Positions 52,815 to 61,725 of a stretch of 64,000 bases of DNA are shown here, in pieces. The stretch is taken from the NCBI GenBank assembly GCA_023665605.1, contig JAMPDP010000001.1, positions 535,377 through 599,376 of the forward strand, in the 5' to 3' direction. Positions within the stretch are counted from its first letter, which is position 1. Each line of letters begins with the position of its first letter. The notes under the pieces are model-generated. The model worked only from the letters and a program-made list of their open reading frames with translations. It searched no databases and was not told where the DNA came from. The stretch is from Candidatus Amulumruptor caecigallinarius (lineage in GTDB: Bacteria; Bacteroidota; Bacteroidia; Bacteroidales; Muribaculaceae). The position numbers and the translations under genes are program-made.

Positions 52815-53093
52815 CTAAGCGTGCCCCGAATTACTCACGCTTCGGCAGCTCATATTGCAGGCTTGTGCGCTGCTTGGCCGGCAATCATTCCGGCAGCGTG
52901 TGGCCTGCAAGTTCGTGCAAGCTTGCAAACATTCATTGACGCTTTGCCCAGCGCACGGATACAGGCAGCTCCACGCGCTCCCGCAAAGTGATGCAGACTT
53001 CGCATTGCGCATAGGCAGAATAATCCCGCATAGCATTCCTTTCAAAGTCAGCACACGTCTTGAGCCCCTTACTGAAGCATCTCGTCTACTCAT
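52815..53093 (-). CDS. cysteine-periodic CXXX repeat peptide, probable RiPP precursor
   Basis: A 92-residue small peptide. Its C-terminal half is strictly periodic: CX3C separated by seven residues, four times (CLYPC, CLQAC, CRNDC, CNMSC), so cysteines fall at 0, 4, 12, 16, 24, 28, 36 and 40. This makes a four-residue lattice with a twelve-residue super-repeat. Two further Cys precede the array out of register. It lies 60 bases before the modification-type gene on the same strand. The N-terminal leader is basic. The start is uncertain: Met at 53093, an internal Met at 53036, or 53012 (65 residues) are all possible. Function as a ribosomally made, modified peptide is inference from pattern and neighbour. 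Confidence 0.6.
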   Translation of the reverse strand: MSRRDASVRGSRRVLTLKGMLCGIILPMRNAKSASLCGSAWSCLYPCAGQSVNECLQACTNLQATRCRNDCRPSSAQACNMSCRSVSNSGHA

Positions 53094-53109
53094 AGCAACT
53101 CGTGATGGT

Positions 53110-53566
53110 TTTCACTAAATATTCCGAGGGCTTTCCAAATCGGACTGACCGGTTAATAACATCTTACTGACCGTTTTACAAAAAAAAGCGTGAAAGCCTG
53201 TATCGTTTGCTCAATCCACCCATAGAGGCTCTCGCATTGCCCATCATAGCAGAAAGAGCAACGCCGAAGCCTCACGCTGTATGATATGTCGAGCCGAGCT
53301 CGCCTGTGGCGTTCTCCGGCAATGTATCATACCCGAAAGACATCTACCGTTGCTGATTCTTGACTATGATTAGAGAATTTGCGAGATTCCTATGGGGTCA
53401 AGAATAAGCGTAGATAAACGCTTTTATCAATAAATATGTCTGCATCCCGCCCGCTTATCCCATCGGGCTTCGGTGAGCGATATGCCCTGCAAACATAACA
53501 AATCTTTTCAACATACCAAAATCTCATAACCGCGCATATGTGCTGCTGTGTTTAAATAATTATACG
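53110..53566. other. non-coding stretch with inverted repeats between the CXXX locus and the TPR gene
   Basis: No reliable gene. It contains direct repeats at 53139-53173 and an 8-bp inverted repeat (GTATGATA...TATCATAC, about 53279-53332). A 9-bp inverted repeat ATTCTTGAC...GTCAAGAAT flanks about 30 bases (about 53358-53407). It may be a remnant of a mobile or repeat element. Composition is more AT-rich than the flanks. Confidence 0.5.
53139..53173. promoter_or_regulatory. two direct repeats upstream of the CXXX peptide gene
   Basis: ATCGGACTGACCG (53139-53151) and ATCTTACTGACCG (53161-53173) start 22 bases apart, about two helical turns. They lie 46-80 bases upstream of the peptide start and look like a tandem activator site. 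Confidence 0.45.
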
Positions 53567-53574
53567 TATTTTTG
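53567..53574 (+). promoter_or_regulatory. -7 promoter box of the TPR-barrel-ABC operon
   Basis: TATTTTTG, 88 bases before the TPR gene start. The -33 position is not recognisable. Confidence 0.5.
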
Positions 53575-53662
53575 TGGCGGGCAAGGGCGCGGTACGCCGG
53601 CCCGCCACTCTCTGTTTTTTGACCGTTCACTTCTCTTTCTTAAAGCATCCATTCACCACATT

Positions 53663-56600
53663 ATGGCCCGCAAGCACCCTCTAATGCTGTCGCTGCTCGT
53701 CGGCGCGGCTCTCCATGCTTCGGCGGCCTCGCCGGCCGACATTAACTCTCCCGACATTGACGGATACCTTGAGCGAGGCCGCATGATGTGGTCTGACCGC
53801 AACTTTGAGGGGTGCGTCGACCAGATGGCCAACGTGCTCCAGCTCGGCCCGACACCCTCGCAAGCTGAGGAGGCCCGCTGGTACATGGCTCTGTCGGCAA
53901 TGGGCATGGATGACGACGCAGCCCTCGCCATGCTCCGCGAGTGGATGGCCCTATACCCGGCATCACCTCGCATGGCCGAGGCCCATATGACTGAGGCTGA
54001 CATCCTCTTTGCCGCCGGGGCATATGCCAAGGCTCTGGAAGCATATGCCACGGTTGATATCAAGGCTCTCGCAGACTCTCAGGCTGCCACGCTCACCTAC
54101 CGCGAGGGTTACTCGGAGCTGATGCTCGGCCACTATGACAAGGCCGACGCCTGCTTCGGCAAGCTCACAGCAGACCCGCAGTATCGCTCGGCGGCGCAGT
54201 TCTACCTGGGCTACACGGCCTACGTGCGCCGCGACTATGCACGCGCCTTGCAGCTGATGAGCAAGGTTGACACATCAGAGGCTCCCGGCAACGCCGCCCC
54301 CTATTATATGGCACAGATATACTATGTGCAGGGCGACAATCGCCACGCCCTCGAGCAGGCCCGCCGTGCCATCGCTTCGGGACTCATCCCGGAGTTCACC
54401 ACCGAGAGCAAGCGCATAGCCGGCGAATCACTCTACGCATTGGGCGACCGTGACGGCGCAGTGGCTTACCTCTGGGACTATGCCGCCAACGCCACGGCGC
54501 CCGTCCCCTCGGCCTACTACATTCTGGGCCTGAGCGAGTGGGACAAGGGTGACTGGCGTTCCGCCGGCAAGCTCTTCCAGCAAGCCACTGCCTCAGATGA
54601 TGCCATGGGGCAGAGCGCATGGCTCTACCTGGGGCAGGTCTACCTCAAGGACGACAATGTCAACTCGGCCCTGATGGCCTTTGAGAAGGCTTTCTCGATG
54701 AACTATGACCCTAAGGTGACCGAGACCGCCTTCTATAACTATGCCGTGGCCAAGAGCAACGGTGGCCGCGCTCCCTTCGAGAGCTCGGCGGCTGTGTTCA
54801 TGGAGTTCCTTGACCGCTACCCCTCGTCGCGTTACCGTCCGGCAGTGGAGCAGTATGTGGTGGAGGGATACCTCAACGACAACCAGCCCGCACAGGCTCT
54901 GGCTGTAATCTCCAAGATTAAAAATCCCGATGCCCGCACCCTCGGTGCCAAGCAGCGCGCCCTGCTCACACTCGGTGCTGACCTGGCGCGTCGCGGCGAC
55001 TACTCCGCGGCCATCGAAAGCCTCTCGGCGGCGCGAGCCATCAGCGAAGGGAACCCGGCACTGACGCGTCAGGCCATCCTCTGGGAGGGTGACTGCGAGG
55101 CCGCATCCGGCAATGCCGACAAGGCCCGCTCGCTCTATGAGCGGTTCGTGGAACTTGCCCCGGCGGATGACCCCAACCTACCGCTGGCCCTCTACAACCT
55201 CGGCTACGCGCAGTATGCCGCCAAGGAGTATGCCGATGCCTCGGCCACGCTGACACGCGCCCTCAACACCGGCAACCTCGACGCTCGCCTCGCCGCTGAC
55301 TCTCGCAGCCGCCTGGCCGATATGCTCTATTACGACAAGAAATATACCGCCGCTGCCGCCCAGTATCGTCAGGCTGCCTCCCTCAGCAGTGCCACGGCTG
55401 ACTATCCTCTCTATCAGGCAGCTGTGATGCAGGGTCTCGCCGGTGACCTCCGCAACGAGATTGCCGCCCTCGATGACATGATGGCGCGCTTCCCGGACTC
55501 ACCCTATGTGCCCGACGCCCTTCTGGAGAAGGCTCAGGCCCTGGCGGCTTCCGGTTCGCAGGCACGTGCCGATGAGGTGTATGCATCCCTCCTCGAACGC
55601 TACCCCATGACGGCGCAGGGACGACGCGCAGCCCTGATTTTGGCCATCGACAAGCGCAACGCCGGTGACACCGACGGTGCCGTGGCAGCCTACAAGCAGG
55701 TGATTTCCGCCTACCCCTCGGCTGAGGAGGCGCGTGTGGCTGCTGACGACCTCAAGAGCATCATGGCCGACGCCAACCGCCTTGATGAGTATGTGGCGTT
55801 CATGAACTCGGTGCCCGGGGCTCCGGAGGTGGAGATGCGCGACATTGATGCCGCCGCCTTCCGCGCCGCCGAGAAGCGCTACCTCGAAGCTGACGACTCG
55901 GAGGCCCTGCTGGCTTACATCGGAAAGTATCCCGGCGGTGTCTATGAGGCTGACGCGCTCTATTATCTCGCTGAGAACGCCGAGGATCACGGCGCACTCG
56001 ATGATGCCGTGCGCTATGCCGGACGCGTGGTCTCAGCCCACCCAACAGCCACCGTGGCTGAGGATGCCATGGTGATTCTCGCCCGCGGACAGCTCCGTCA
56101 GGGCAAGCCTGACGAGGCCCTCGACACATACCGGCTGCTTGAGAAGAGTGCCTCCACCCCCTCCAACCTCCTGGCGGCACGCATGGGCATTATGACGACC
56201 TCGCTCCGCTCGGATGACAATGCCACGGTGATTGCCACCGCCGACAAGGTGCTCTCCGGCGCTGACGTGCCCACGGCTGCACTGGCCGAAACGCGCTTCA
56301 TGCGCGGACTCGCCCTGCACCGCTCCGGCCGCATCGCCGATGCCGAGAAGCAGTGGCGCGAGGTGGCTGCCGACCCTGCCGACATCAACGGTGCCCGCTC
56401 GGCGGTGTATCTCGCCCAGAGCATCCTTGACCGCGGCGAGGCTCGCGATGCCGAGGCCTCCATCAACCGCTTGATTGACGCCAACCCGCCACACCCCTAC
56501 TGGCTTGCCCGCGGCTTCATCGTGCTCAGCGATGCCCTGCGCGCTCAGGGCAAGACCTTCGAGGCCAACCAGTATCTCACCACCCTCAAGGCCAACTACC

Positions 56601-56665
56601 CCGGCGAGCAGCCTGACATCTTCGTGATGATTGACGAGCGCCTTGACACGGCTCCCAAGCAGTAA
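53663..56665 (+). CDS. large periplasmic tetratricopeptide repeat protein
   Basis: A 1000-residue protein with a Sec signal peptide (LLVGAALHASAAS) and about 20 TPR-like helical pairs through its length, including AAEYRAQAASLSSATADYPL-like repeats. Many Ala, Tyr and Asp residues mark the repeat register, for example YLGQVYLKDDNVNSALMAFE and LYNLGYAQYAAKEYADASAT. No enzyme domain is visible. It probably scaffolds an envelope complex. The next gene starts 38 bases on, so the two are probably co-transcribed. The ATG at 53663 is chosen for its signal peptide; an upstream frame crosses the promoter. Confidence 0.9.
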   Translation: MARKHPLMLSLLVGAALHASAASPADINSPDIDGYLERGRMMWSDRNFEGCVDQMANVLQLGPTPSQAEEARWYMALSAMGMDDDAALAMLREWMALYPASPRMAEAHMTEADILFAAGAYAKALEAYATVDIKALADSQAATLTYREGYSELMLGHYDKADACFGKLTADPQYRSAAQFYLGYTAYVRRDYARALQLMSKVDTSEAPGNAAPYYMAQIYYVQGDNRHALEQARRAIASGLIPEFTTESKRIAGESLYALGDRDGAVAYLWDYAANATAPVPSAYYILGLSEWDKGDWRSAGKLFQQATASDDAMGQSAWLYLGQVYLKDDNVNSALMAFEKAFSMNYDPKVTETAFYNYAVAKSNGGRAPFESSAAVFMEFLDRYPSSRYRPAVEQYVVEGYLNDNQPAQALAVISKIKNPDARTLGAKQRALLTLGADLARRGDYSAAIESLSAARAISEGNPALTRQAILWEGDCEAASGNADKARSLYERFVELAPADDPNLPLALYNLGYAQYAAKEYADASATLTRALNTGNLDARLAADSRSRLADMLYYDKKYTAAAAQYRQAASLSSATADYPLYQAAVMQGLAGDLRNEIAALDDMMARFPDSPYVPDALLEKAQALAASGSQARADEVYASLLERYPMTAQGRRAALILAIDKRNAGDTDGAVAAYKQVISAYPSAEEARVAADDLKSIMADANRLDEYVAFMNSVPGAPEVEMRDIDAAAFRAAEKRYLEADDSEALLAYIGKYPGGVYEADALYYLAENAEDHGALDDAVRYAGRVVSAHPTATVAEDAMVILARGQLRQGKPDEALDTYRLLEKSASTPSNLLAARMGIMTTSLRSDDNATVIATADKVLSGADVPTAALAETRFMRGLALHRSGRIADAEKQWREVAADPADINGARSAVYLAQSILDRGEARDAEASINRLIDANPPHPYWLARGFIVLSDALRAQGKTFEANQYLTTLKANYPGEQPDIFVMIDERLDTAPKQ

Positions 56666-56703
56666 CCTACATTCTGTCACCTCACCAGTCCGAATTCCAC
56701 CCT

Positions 56704-58440
56704 ATGAAGCTATATATCAGCGCAGCCCTCGCCGCTCTCGCCCTCATTCCCGCCACTGTCGCCGCCCAGCAGCTGAGTCAGGAGGTGGACGTGGAGCATG
56801 AAGTGGTGCCCACCCACCGTGACTTCTCACCCCTGCAGCAGTCCCCCACCCTGTTGCTCGACCCGCTGAAGCTCACCCCGCCCTCTTACAGCAACCGCCT
56901 CACCGGCGCACCCGTCACCCCCTCGGCCGTCACCTACTCACCCGCGGCATGGGGCGACACCCTCCCCACATCTCCTTGGCGCGGATACCTCACCGGCGGC
57001 TACTGGCCGGCCTATCATCTTGATGCCTCTGCCGGCTACCGTCTGCTCGACACTGACCGCACACGCCTCTCGGTGTGGGGGCAGCTCAACGGTGCCAACT
57101 ACTCATGGAAGGGTATCGAGAACCGCCGCACTCAGCTTGCCGCCGGCGCCACGCTCCGTCAGGCCGTGGGCCGTCGCTCGTTCATCGACGCCGCGCTCAC
57201 CTACCGCTTCGCCTCATTCAACGCACCCTGCATCTACAACAGCTTCACCGGCCCGGTAGAGGACCGCTGGAACCAGTACACCAACGGCGTTGACCTCAAC
57301 GCCGCATGGCACTCGTCGGCGCGGCGCGTCACCTACAACGTAGGCCTCGACTACACCTACTTCGGCTACCGCAACCCGCTGCCCTGGCGCGCATGGACGC
57401 TGTTCACCGACAGCCGCGCCCTCGACCCGGCACGCCAGCACATAGCACGCCTCTCGGGCGACGCACGCCTCCCCTTCACCGACACCTCCTCAGTGGGGCT
57501 GGACGCTTCTGTGACATTCCTCCACACCGCCAACGCATCCTACACCTCCTACTCCACAGCCGTCCACGACTGGTATCTCAACCGTGATGCCTCCTACAAC
57601 CGTGCGCTCATCACAGCCACGCCGCGCTACATCCTCACCATCAACGACAAGCTCCGCGCCGACCTGGGTGTGCGCTTCGACTTCGCCGTCAATTCCGGCA
57701 CGGTGATGCAGGTGGCCCCTGACGTAAAGGTGACATGGCAGCCCGCCTCGATGCTCCGCATCAGCGGCAACGTCACCGGAGGCCGCCAACTCAACACCCT
57801 GGAGTCGCTCTTTGACATAAATCACCTGATGGCTCCCTCGATAGCCTACAAGGACAGCCGCGTCCCCCTCGATGCCACTGCAAGCATCCTCATAGGACCC
57901 CGCAAGGCCATATACGGCGAGCTCTTCGGCGGCTGGGCCAAGGCTAAGGACTGGCTGATGCCGCAGCTTCAGGGAGGCACATCCTTCTTTGCCGCGCAGG
58001 ACATCTCCGGCTGGCACGCCGGAGTGCGTCTGGGCGCACGTTACAAGGAGCTGGCCACCCTCGAAGCGCGCTTCGAGACCGCCGGCCAGGGCTACGACAC
58101 CGGCTACTACCTGTGGCGTGACCGCGCCAAGTATGTGGCCGGCGCAAAGCTCACCGTCACCCCCATCAAGCCCCTCGATGTCACCGTGGCCTATGAGCTC
58201 CGCGCTCGCCGCGCCATCATCGACTCTCACCTGATGCTCCTCCCCGTGGCCGCCGTGGACTACACATACATCGACCTGGGCAACATCTCCGACATCGACC
58301 TGAGCGCAACCTACCGCCTGTCTGACCGCCTCAGCCTCTTCCTCACCCTCGACAACCTCCTGAGCCGCCACCAGCTCAACATCGGCGGCGTCAACATGGA
58401 GGGATTCACCGGACTCGTCGGTGCATCATGGAAGTTCTGA
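56704..58440 (+). CDS. outer-membrane beta-barrel protein (receptor-like, no plug)
   Basis: A 578-residue protein with a signal peptide (LIPATVAAQQ) and a Pro/Leu-rich N-terminal part (SPTLLLDPLKLTPPSYSN). Some 16-20 amphipathic strands follow, ending in ASWKF. No TonB box or plug domain is visible, so it is not a normal TonB receptor. It comes between a TPR protein and a two-domain ABC ATPase, overlapping the latter by 13 bases. Function unknown. Confidence 0.8.
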   Translation: MKLYISAALAALALIPATVAAQQLSQEVDVEHEVVPTHRDFSPLQQSPTLLLDPLKLTPPSYSNRLTGAPVTPSAVTYSPAAWGDTLPTSPWRGYLTGGYWPAYHLDASAGYRLLDTDRTRLSVWGQLNGANYSWKGIENRRTQLAAGATLRQAVGRRSFIDAALTYRFASFNAPCIYNSFTGPVEDRWNQYTNGVDLNAAWHSSARRVTYNVGLDYTYFGYRNPLPWRAWTLFTDSRALDPARQHIARLSGDARLPFTDTSSVGLDASVTFLHTANASYTSYSTAVHDWYLNRDASYNRALITATPRYILTINDKLRADLGVRFDFAVNSGTVMQVAPDVKVTWQPASMLRISGNVTGGRQLNTLESLFDINHLMAPSIAYKDSRVPLDATASILIGPRKAIYGELFGGWAKAKDWLMPQLQGGTSFFAAQDISGWHAGVRLGARYKELATLEARFETAGQGYDTGYYLWRDRAKYVAGAKLTVTPIKPLDVTVAYELRARRAIIDSHLMLLPVAAVDYTYIDLGNISDIDLSATYRLSDRLSLFLTLDNLLSRHQLNIGGVNMEGFTGLVGASWKF

Positions 58441-59882
58441 TCAACCTCGAAAGCCCCACGCTCCGCTACACGGGCGTGAGCATCGCCAACCCCCGCGCCA
58501 CCGCCATTCCCGCAGGGCTGAGTGTGGTGATAGGCCCCAACGGCGCGGGCAAGACCACCCTGGCCCGCATCATAGAGCGCGGCTGGAACTTCGCCACCAA
58601 CCGCATCACCTCGCCGCGCGGACGCATCAGCGTGCGCTACGTGGAGTTCTCGGACATACATTCGCTCGCAGGCTTCAAGGCCGGCTACTACCAGCAGCGC
58701 TTCGAGAGCGGCATGAACATTGAGGTGCCCTCGGTGCGCGATGTGCTCGCCGACCGCCTTGACTCGCTACGCTGGCGCGCCCTGGCCGAGGCAATGCAGC
58801 TGCGTGGCTATGAGTCCAAGCCGATGAACGCCCTCTCCTCCGGCGAGCTCCGCAAGCTCCTGGTGATCCATCAGCTCACCGACACCCCTGACCTGCTCAT
58901 CCTCGACAACCCCTACATAGGCCTCGACCCTGCCGCCCGCGCCGAGCTGGACGCAGCCCTTGAGGCTGTCACCGCCTCCGGCGAGCTCTCGGTGATGCTC
59001 CTGCTGGCGAATGTCAACGAAGTGCCCCCCTTCGCCACATCGGTAATCCCCATGAAGGATATGGCCATCCTCCCGGGGGTGAGCGCAGCGGATGCCGGAG
59101 TGCTGCACTCGCTCTTTGACTTCGCCCTCCCCGCCGATGCCTTGCCCCCTTACGCTCCCGACGCCGCCCTGATGCCCGCCCCGGGGAGCCCTGTGGTGGA
59201 GCTCCGCGGATGCTCCGTGGCCTACGGTCCCGCCACCATCATTGACCGCATATCCTGGCAGGTGAACATGGGTGAGCACTGGATACTTTCCGGCCCCAAC
59301 GGCGCGGGAAAGTCAACCCTCCTGAGCCTCATCCACGCTGACCATCCCCAGGGGTACGCCAACGACCTGAGCCTCTTCGGGCGCCGCCGCGGCTCCGGCG
59401 AAAGCATCTGGGACATCAAGAAGCGCATTGGCTACGTTTCCCCCGAGATGCACCTCTATTTCAATGGCGGCCACTCCTTAGCGCTGCACGTGGTTGCACA
59501 GGGGCTGAATGACACCGTGGGCCAGTACAAGAAGCTCCGTCCCGACCAACTTGCTCTGGCTGCACGCTGGCTTGAGTACTTCGGCATGAGCCGGCTGGCC
59601 GACCGCCCCTTCCGCACCCTCTCCGGCGGCGAGCAGCGGCTCCTCCTGCTTGCACGCACGCTCATCAAGAACCCGCCGCTGCTCATCCTCGACGAGCCGC
59701 TCCACGGGCTCGACGAAGCCCGCAAACGCGCCGTGCGCCTCACCATCGAGCGTCTCGCCGCCGTCGGCTCATTCGCCATGATCTACGTCACCCACCGCAT
59801 CGAGGAGGCTCCCCCATCGGCCACCCTCCACCTCCAACTTCCCCGCCGTCAGGATAAACAAATCCGGCCCCTAAACCCTTAA
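58428..59882 (+). CDS. two-domain ABC ATPase (ModF/PhrA-like)
   Basis: A 484-residue cytoplasmic protein with two ABC domains and no membrane segment. Domain 1 has Walker A IGPNGAGKTT, the signature LSSGELRKLL and Walker B LLILDNPYIGLD, where the usual catalytic Glu after the Asp is Asn. Domain 2 has GPNGAGKSTLLSLI, LSGGEQRLLLLA and LLILDEPLHGLD, all canonical. Domain 2 therefore probably hydrolyses ATP while domain 1 may only bind it. The start lies inside the end of the barrel gene (13 bases overlap). The partner and transported substrate, if any, are unknown. Confidence 0.9.
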   Translation: MEVLINLESPTLRYTGVSIANPRATAIPAGLSVVIGPNGAGKTTLARIIERGWNFATNRITSPRGRISVRYVEFSDIHSLAGFKAGYYQQRFESGMNIEVPSVRDVLADRLDSLRWRALAEAMQLRGYESKPMNALSSGELRKLLVIHQLTDTPDLLILDNPYIGLDPAARAELDAALEAVTASGELSVMLLLANVNEVPPFATSVIPMKDMAILPGVSAADAGVLHSLFDFALPADALPPYAPDAALMPAPGSPVVELRGCSVAYGPATIIDRISWQVNMGEHWILSGPNGAGKSTLLSLIHADHPQGYANDLSLFGRRRGSGESIWDIKKRIGYVSPEMHLYFNGGHSLALHVVAQGLNDTVGQYKKLRPDQLALAARWLEYFGMSRLADRPFRTLSGGEQRLLLLARTLIKNPPLLILDEPLHGLDEARKRAVRLTIERLAAVGSFAMIYVTHRIEEAPPSATLHLQLPRRQDKQIRPLNP

Positions 59883-59937
59883 ACTAATAAACCCCTAAAC
59901 CAATAAACCCCTAAACCAATAAACCCCTAAACATCGG
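59868..59937. repeat. 16-bp tandem repeats at the end of the ABC gene
   Basis: The unit CCCCTAAACCAATAAA occurs at 59892 and 59908, with partial units before (from about 59868, overlapping the last codons of the ABC gene) and after (59924). The spacing is exactly 16 bases. It ends before a short hairpin at 59933-59949. Confidence 0.8.
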
Positions 59938-59949
59938 GGCCCCCCCGAT
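59933..59949. promoter_or_regulatory. short hairpin before phoH
   Basis: ATCGGGG (59933-59939) pairs with CCCCGAT (59943-59949) around CCC, ending 7 bases before the phoH ATG. It could affect phoH translation or be a weak terminator for the ABC gene. Confidence 0.4.
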
Positions 59950-59956
59950 TAACCAT

Positions 59957-60913
59957 ATGATCGAACGCATCGTTATCATCGACAAGGTGGATCCCGTCAG
60001 TTTCTACGGCGTCAACAACTCCAATATGCAGCTCATCCGCTCTCTGTTCCCCAAACTGAGAGTGGCTGCCCGCGGCTCCGTAATCAGGGTGCTCGGCGAT
60101 GACGAGGACACCGCCGCCTTCGAGCGCAAGATCAAGGAGCTCGAGGAGTATTGCGAGAAATACAACAAGCTCACCGAGGATGTGATCATCGACGTGATGC
60201 ACGGTGACAAGCCCAAGGAGCTCCGCAAGGACGGCATTGTGATATATGGTGTCAACGGCAAGCCCATCACCCCGCGCAACCACAACCAGCAGCTCCTCGT
60301 CGAGGCCTTTGACTCCAACGACCTCACCTTCGCCCTCGGCCCCGCCGGCACCGGCAAGACTTACCTGGCGATAGCCCTGGCCGTGCGCGCACTCAAAAAC
60401 CGCGAGGTGCGCAAGATTATCCTCAGCCGTCCAGCCGTGGAGGCCGGCGAGAAGCTCGGCTTCCTCCCCGGCGACATGAAGGACAAGATTGACCCCTATC
60501 TCCAGCCACTATACGACGCTCTGGAGGATATGATTCCGCCGGTGAAGCTCAAGGAGTACATGGAAACCAACGTCATACAGATTGCTCCCCTTGCGTTCAT
60601 GCGAGGTCGCACTCTCAACGATGCCGTCATCGTGCTTGACGAGGCCCAGAACACCACCACCCATCAGATCAAGATGTTCCTGACGCGGCTGGGCATGAAC
60701 GCCAAGATGATTATCACCGGCGACGTCACCCAGATTGACCTCCCCCGCTCTGTCACCTCGGGTCTGGTTCAGGCAATGCGCATCCTCAAGGGTGTGGCGG
60801 GCATAGGCCGCGTGGAGTTCGGCAAGAAGGATATTGTGCGCCACGCTCTGGTGCAGCGCATCGTCGATGCCTACGATGCCTACGACAAGGCCAACCCATC
60901 TGTCGAGCCATGA
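59957..60913 (+). CDS. PhoH-family ATPase
   Basis: A 318-residue protein with an N-terminal KH-like part (residues about 1-110) and a PhoH domain. Walker A is GPAGTGKTYLAIALA near residue 130, followed by SRPAVEAGEKLGFLPGD and Walker B VIVLDEAQNTT. It is of the PhoL/YbeZ type, which acts with the YbeY RNase in ribosome maturation or RNA metabolism in other bacteria. No ybeY is next to it here. It overlaps the following glycosyltransferase by 4 bases (ATGA). Confidence 0.93.
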   Translation: MIERIVIIDKVDPVSFYGVNNSNMQLIRSLFPKLRVAARGSVIRVLGDDEDTAAFERKIKELEEYCEKYNKLTEDVIIDVMHGDKPKELRKDGIVIYGVNGKPITPRNHNQQLLVEAFDSNDLTFALGPAGTGKTYLAIALAVRALKNREVRKIILSRPAVEAGEKLGFLPGDMKDKIDPYLQPLYDALEDMIPPVKLKEYMETNVIQIAPLAFMRGRTLNDAVIVLDEAQNTTTHQIKMFLTRLGMNAKMIITGDVTQIDLPRSVTSGLVQAMRILKGVAGIGRVEFGKKDIVRHALVQRIVDAYDAYDKANPSVEP

Positions 60914-61704
60914 AAACTTCGCTGATCATCTCCACCTACAACCGCCCGGACGCTCTGCGCCTCTGCCTGCTCAGCGCCATCGGCCAGAGCCGCCTGCCGG
61001 ATGAGATTATAGTGGGTGACGACGGTTCGCGCCCTGACACACGTGAAGCCATTGATGCCATCCGCCCGCTCACCGAGGTGCCTGTTATCCATGTCTGGCA
61101 TCCCGACCAGGGGTTTCGCCTGGCCATGATGCGCAACAAGGCTGTGGCCGCGTCCTCCGGCGAATATATCATCGAGACTGACGGCGACGTGATACTCCAC
61201 CCCGATTTCGTGGCTGACCATGTGGCCTTTGCCGCGCGCGGCCACTACTGCAAAGGGGGCCGCTGCAACCTCGGCCCCGCACTCACCGCGCAGCTCTGCA
61301 CCGCCGGAGAGCTCCGCCCCATCCACCCCTGGACGCGCGGCATCGAGTCCAAGCCGGAGAATGCCATCCACTGTCTCCCACTGGCTCGTTGGCTAGCTCC
61401 GCGATACCGCAAGGGTCGCGAGAAGGCTCTCGGATGCAATATGTCATTCTTCCGCGACGACTTCTATGCCATCAACGGCTACGACGAGTTCTTCGAGGGA
61501 TGGGGTGGCGAAGATGGCGACTTCGGCCGACGGCTCAATATGCTCGGACTCACAAAGCGGCACCTCAAGTTCGCCGGACTGGCATTCCACCTGTGGCATG
61601 AAGACAAATATATGCAAAACAAGGAGCGCAACTTCATGCACTCCGCCCGTCCCGATGCCCCCATGCGCGTGCCCGACGACCGCGGTGCCGCCAAATACCT
61701 CTGA
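60910..61704 (+). CDS. GT2-family glycosyltransferase, Glyco_transf_7C-like end
   Basis: A 264-residue GT-A enzyme starting KTSLIISTYNRPDALRLCL. Metal and donor motifs GDDGSRPDTRE and ETDGDVIL are near residues 36 and 92. The C-terminal segment INGYDEFFEGWGGEDGDFGR is the galactosyltransferase-type region that contacts the acceptor. It is translationally coupled to phoH, an odd pairing that may only reflect operon packing. It converges on dnaX with a repeat element between. Confidence 0.9.
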   Translation: MKTSLIISTYNRPDALRLCLLSAIGQSRLPDEIIVGDDGSRPDTREAIDAIRPLTEVPVIHVWHPDQGFRLAMMRNKAVAASSGEYIIETDGDVILHPDFVADHVAFAARGHYCKGGRCNLGPALTAQLCTAGELRPIHPWTRGIESKPENAIHCLPLARWLAPRYRKGREKALGCNMSFFRDDFYAINGYDEFFEGWGGEDGDFGRRLNMLGLTKRHLKFAGLAFHLWHEDKYMQNKERNFMHSARPDAPMRVPDDRGAAKYL

Positions 61705-61725
61705 ACACCCCCCGCATAGTGTAGG

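Noticed and set aside
59868-59937. Possible CRISPR or telomere-like array
   Set aside because: Simple contiguous 16-bp tandem repeat, four units at most, no spacers.
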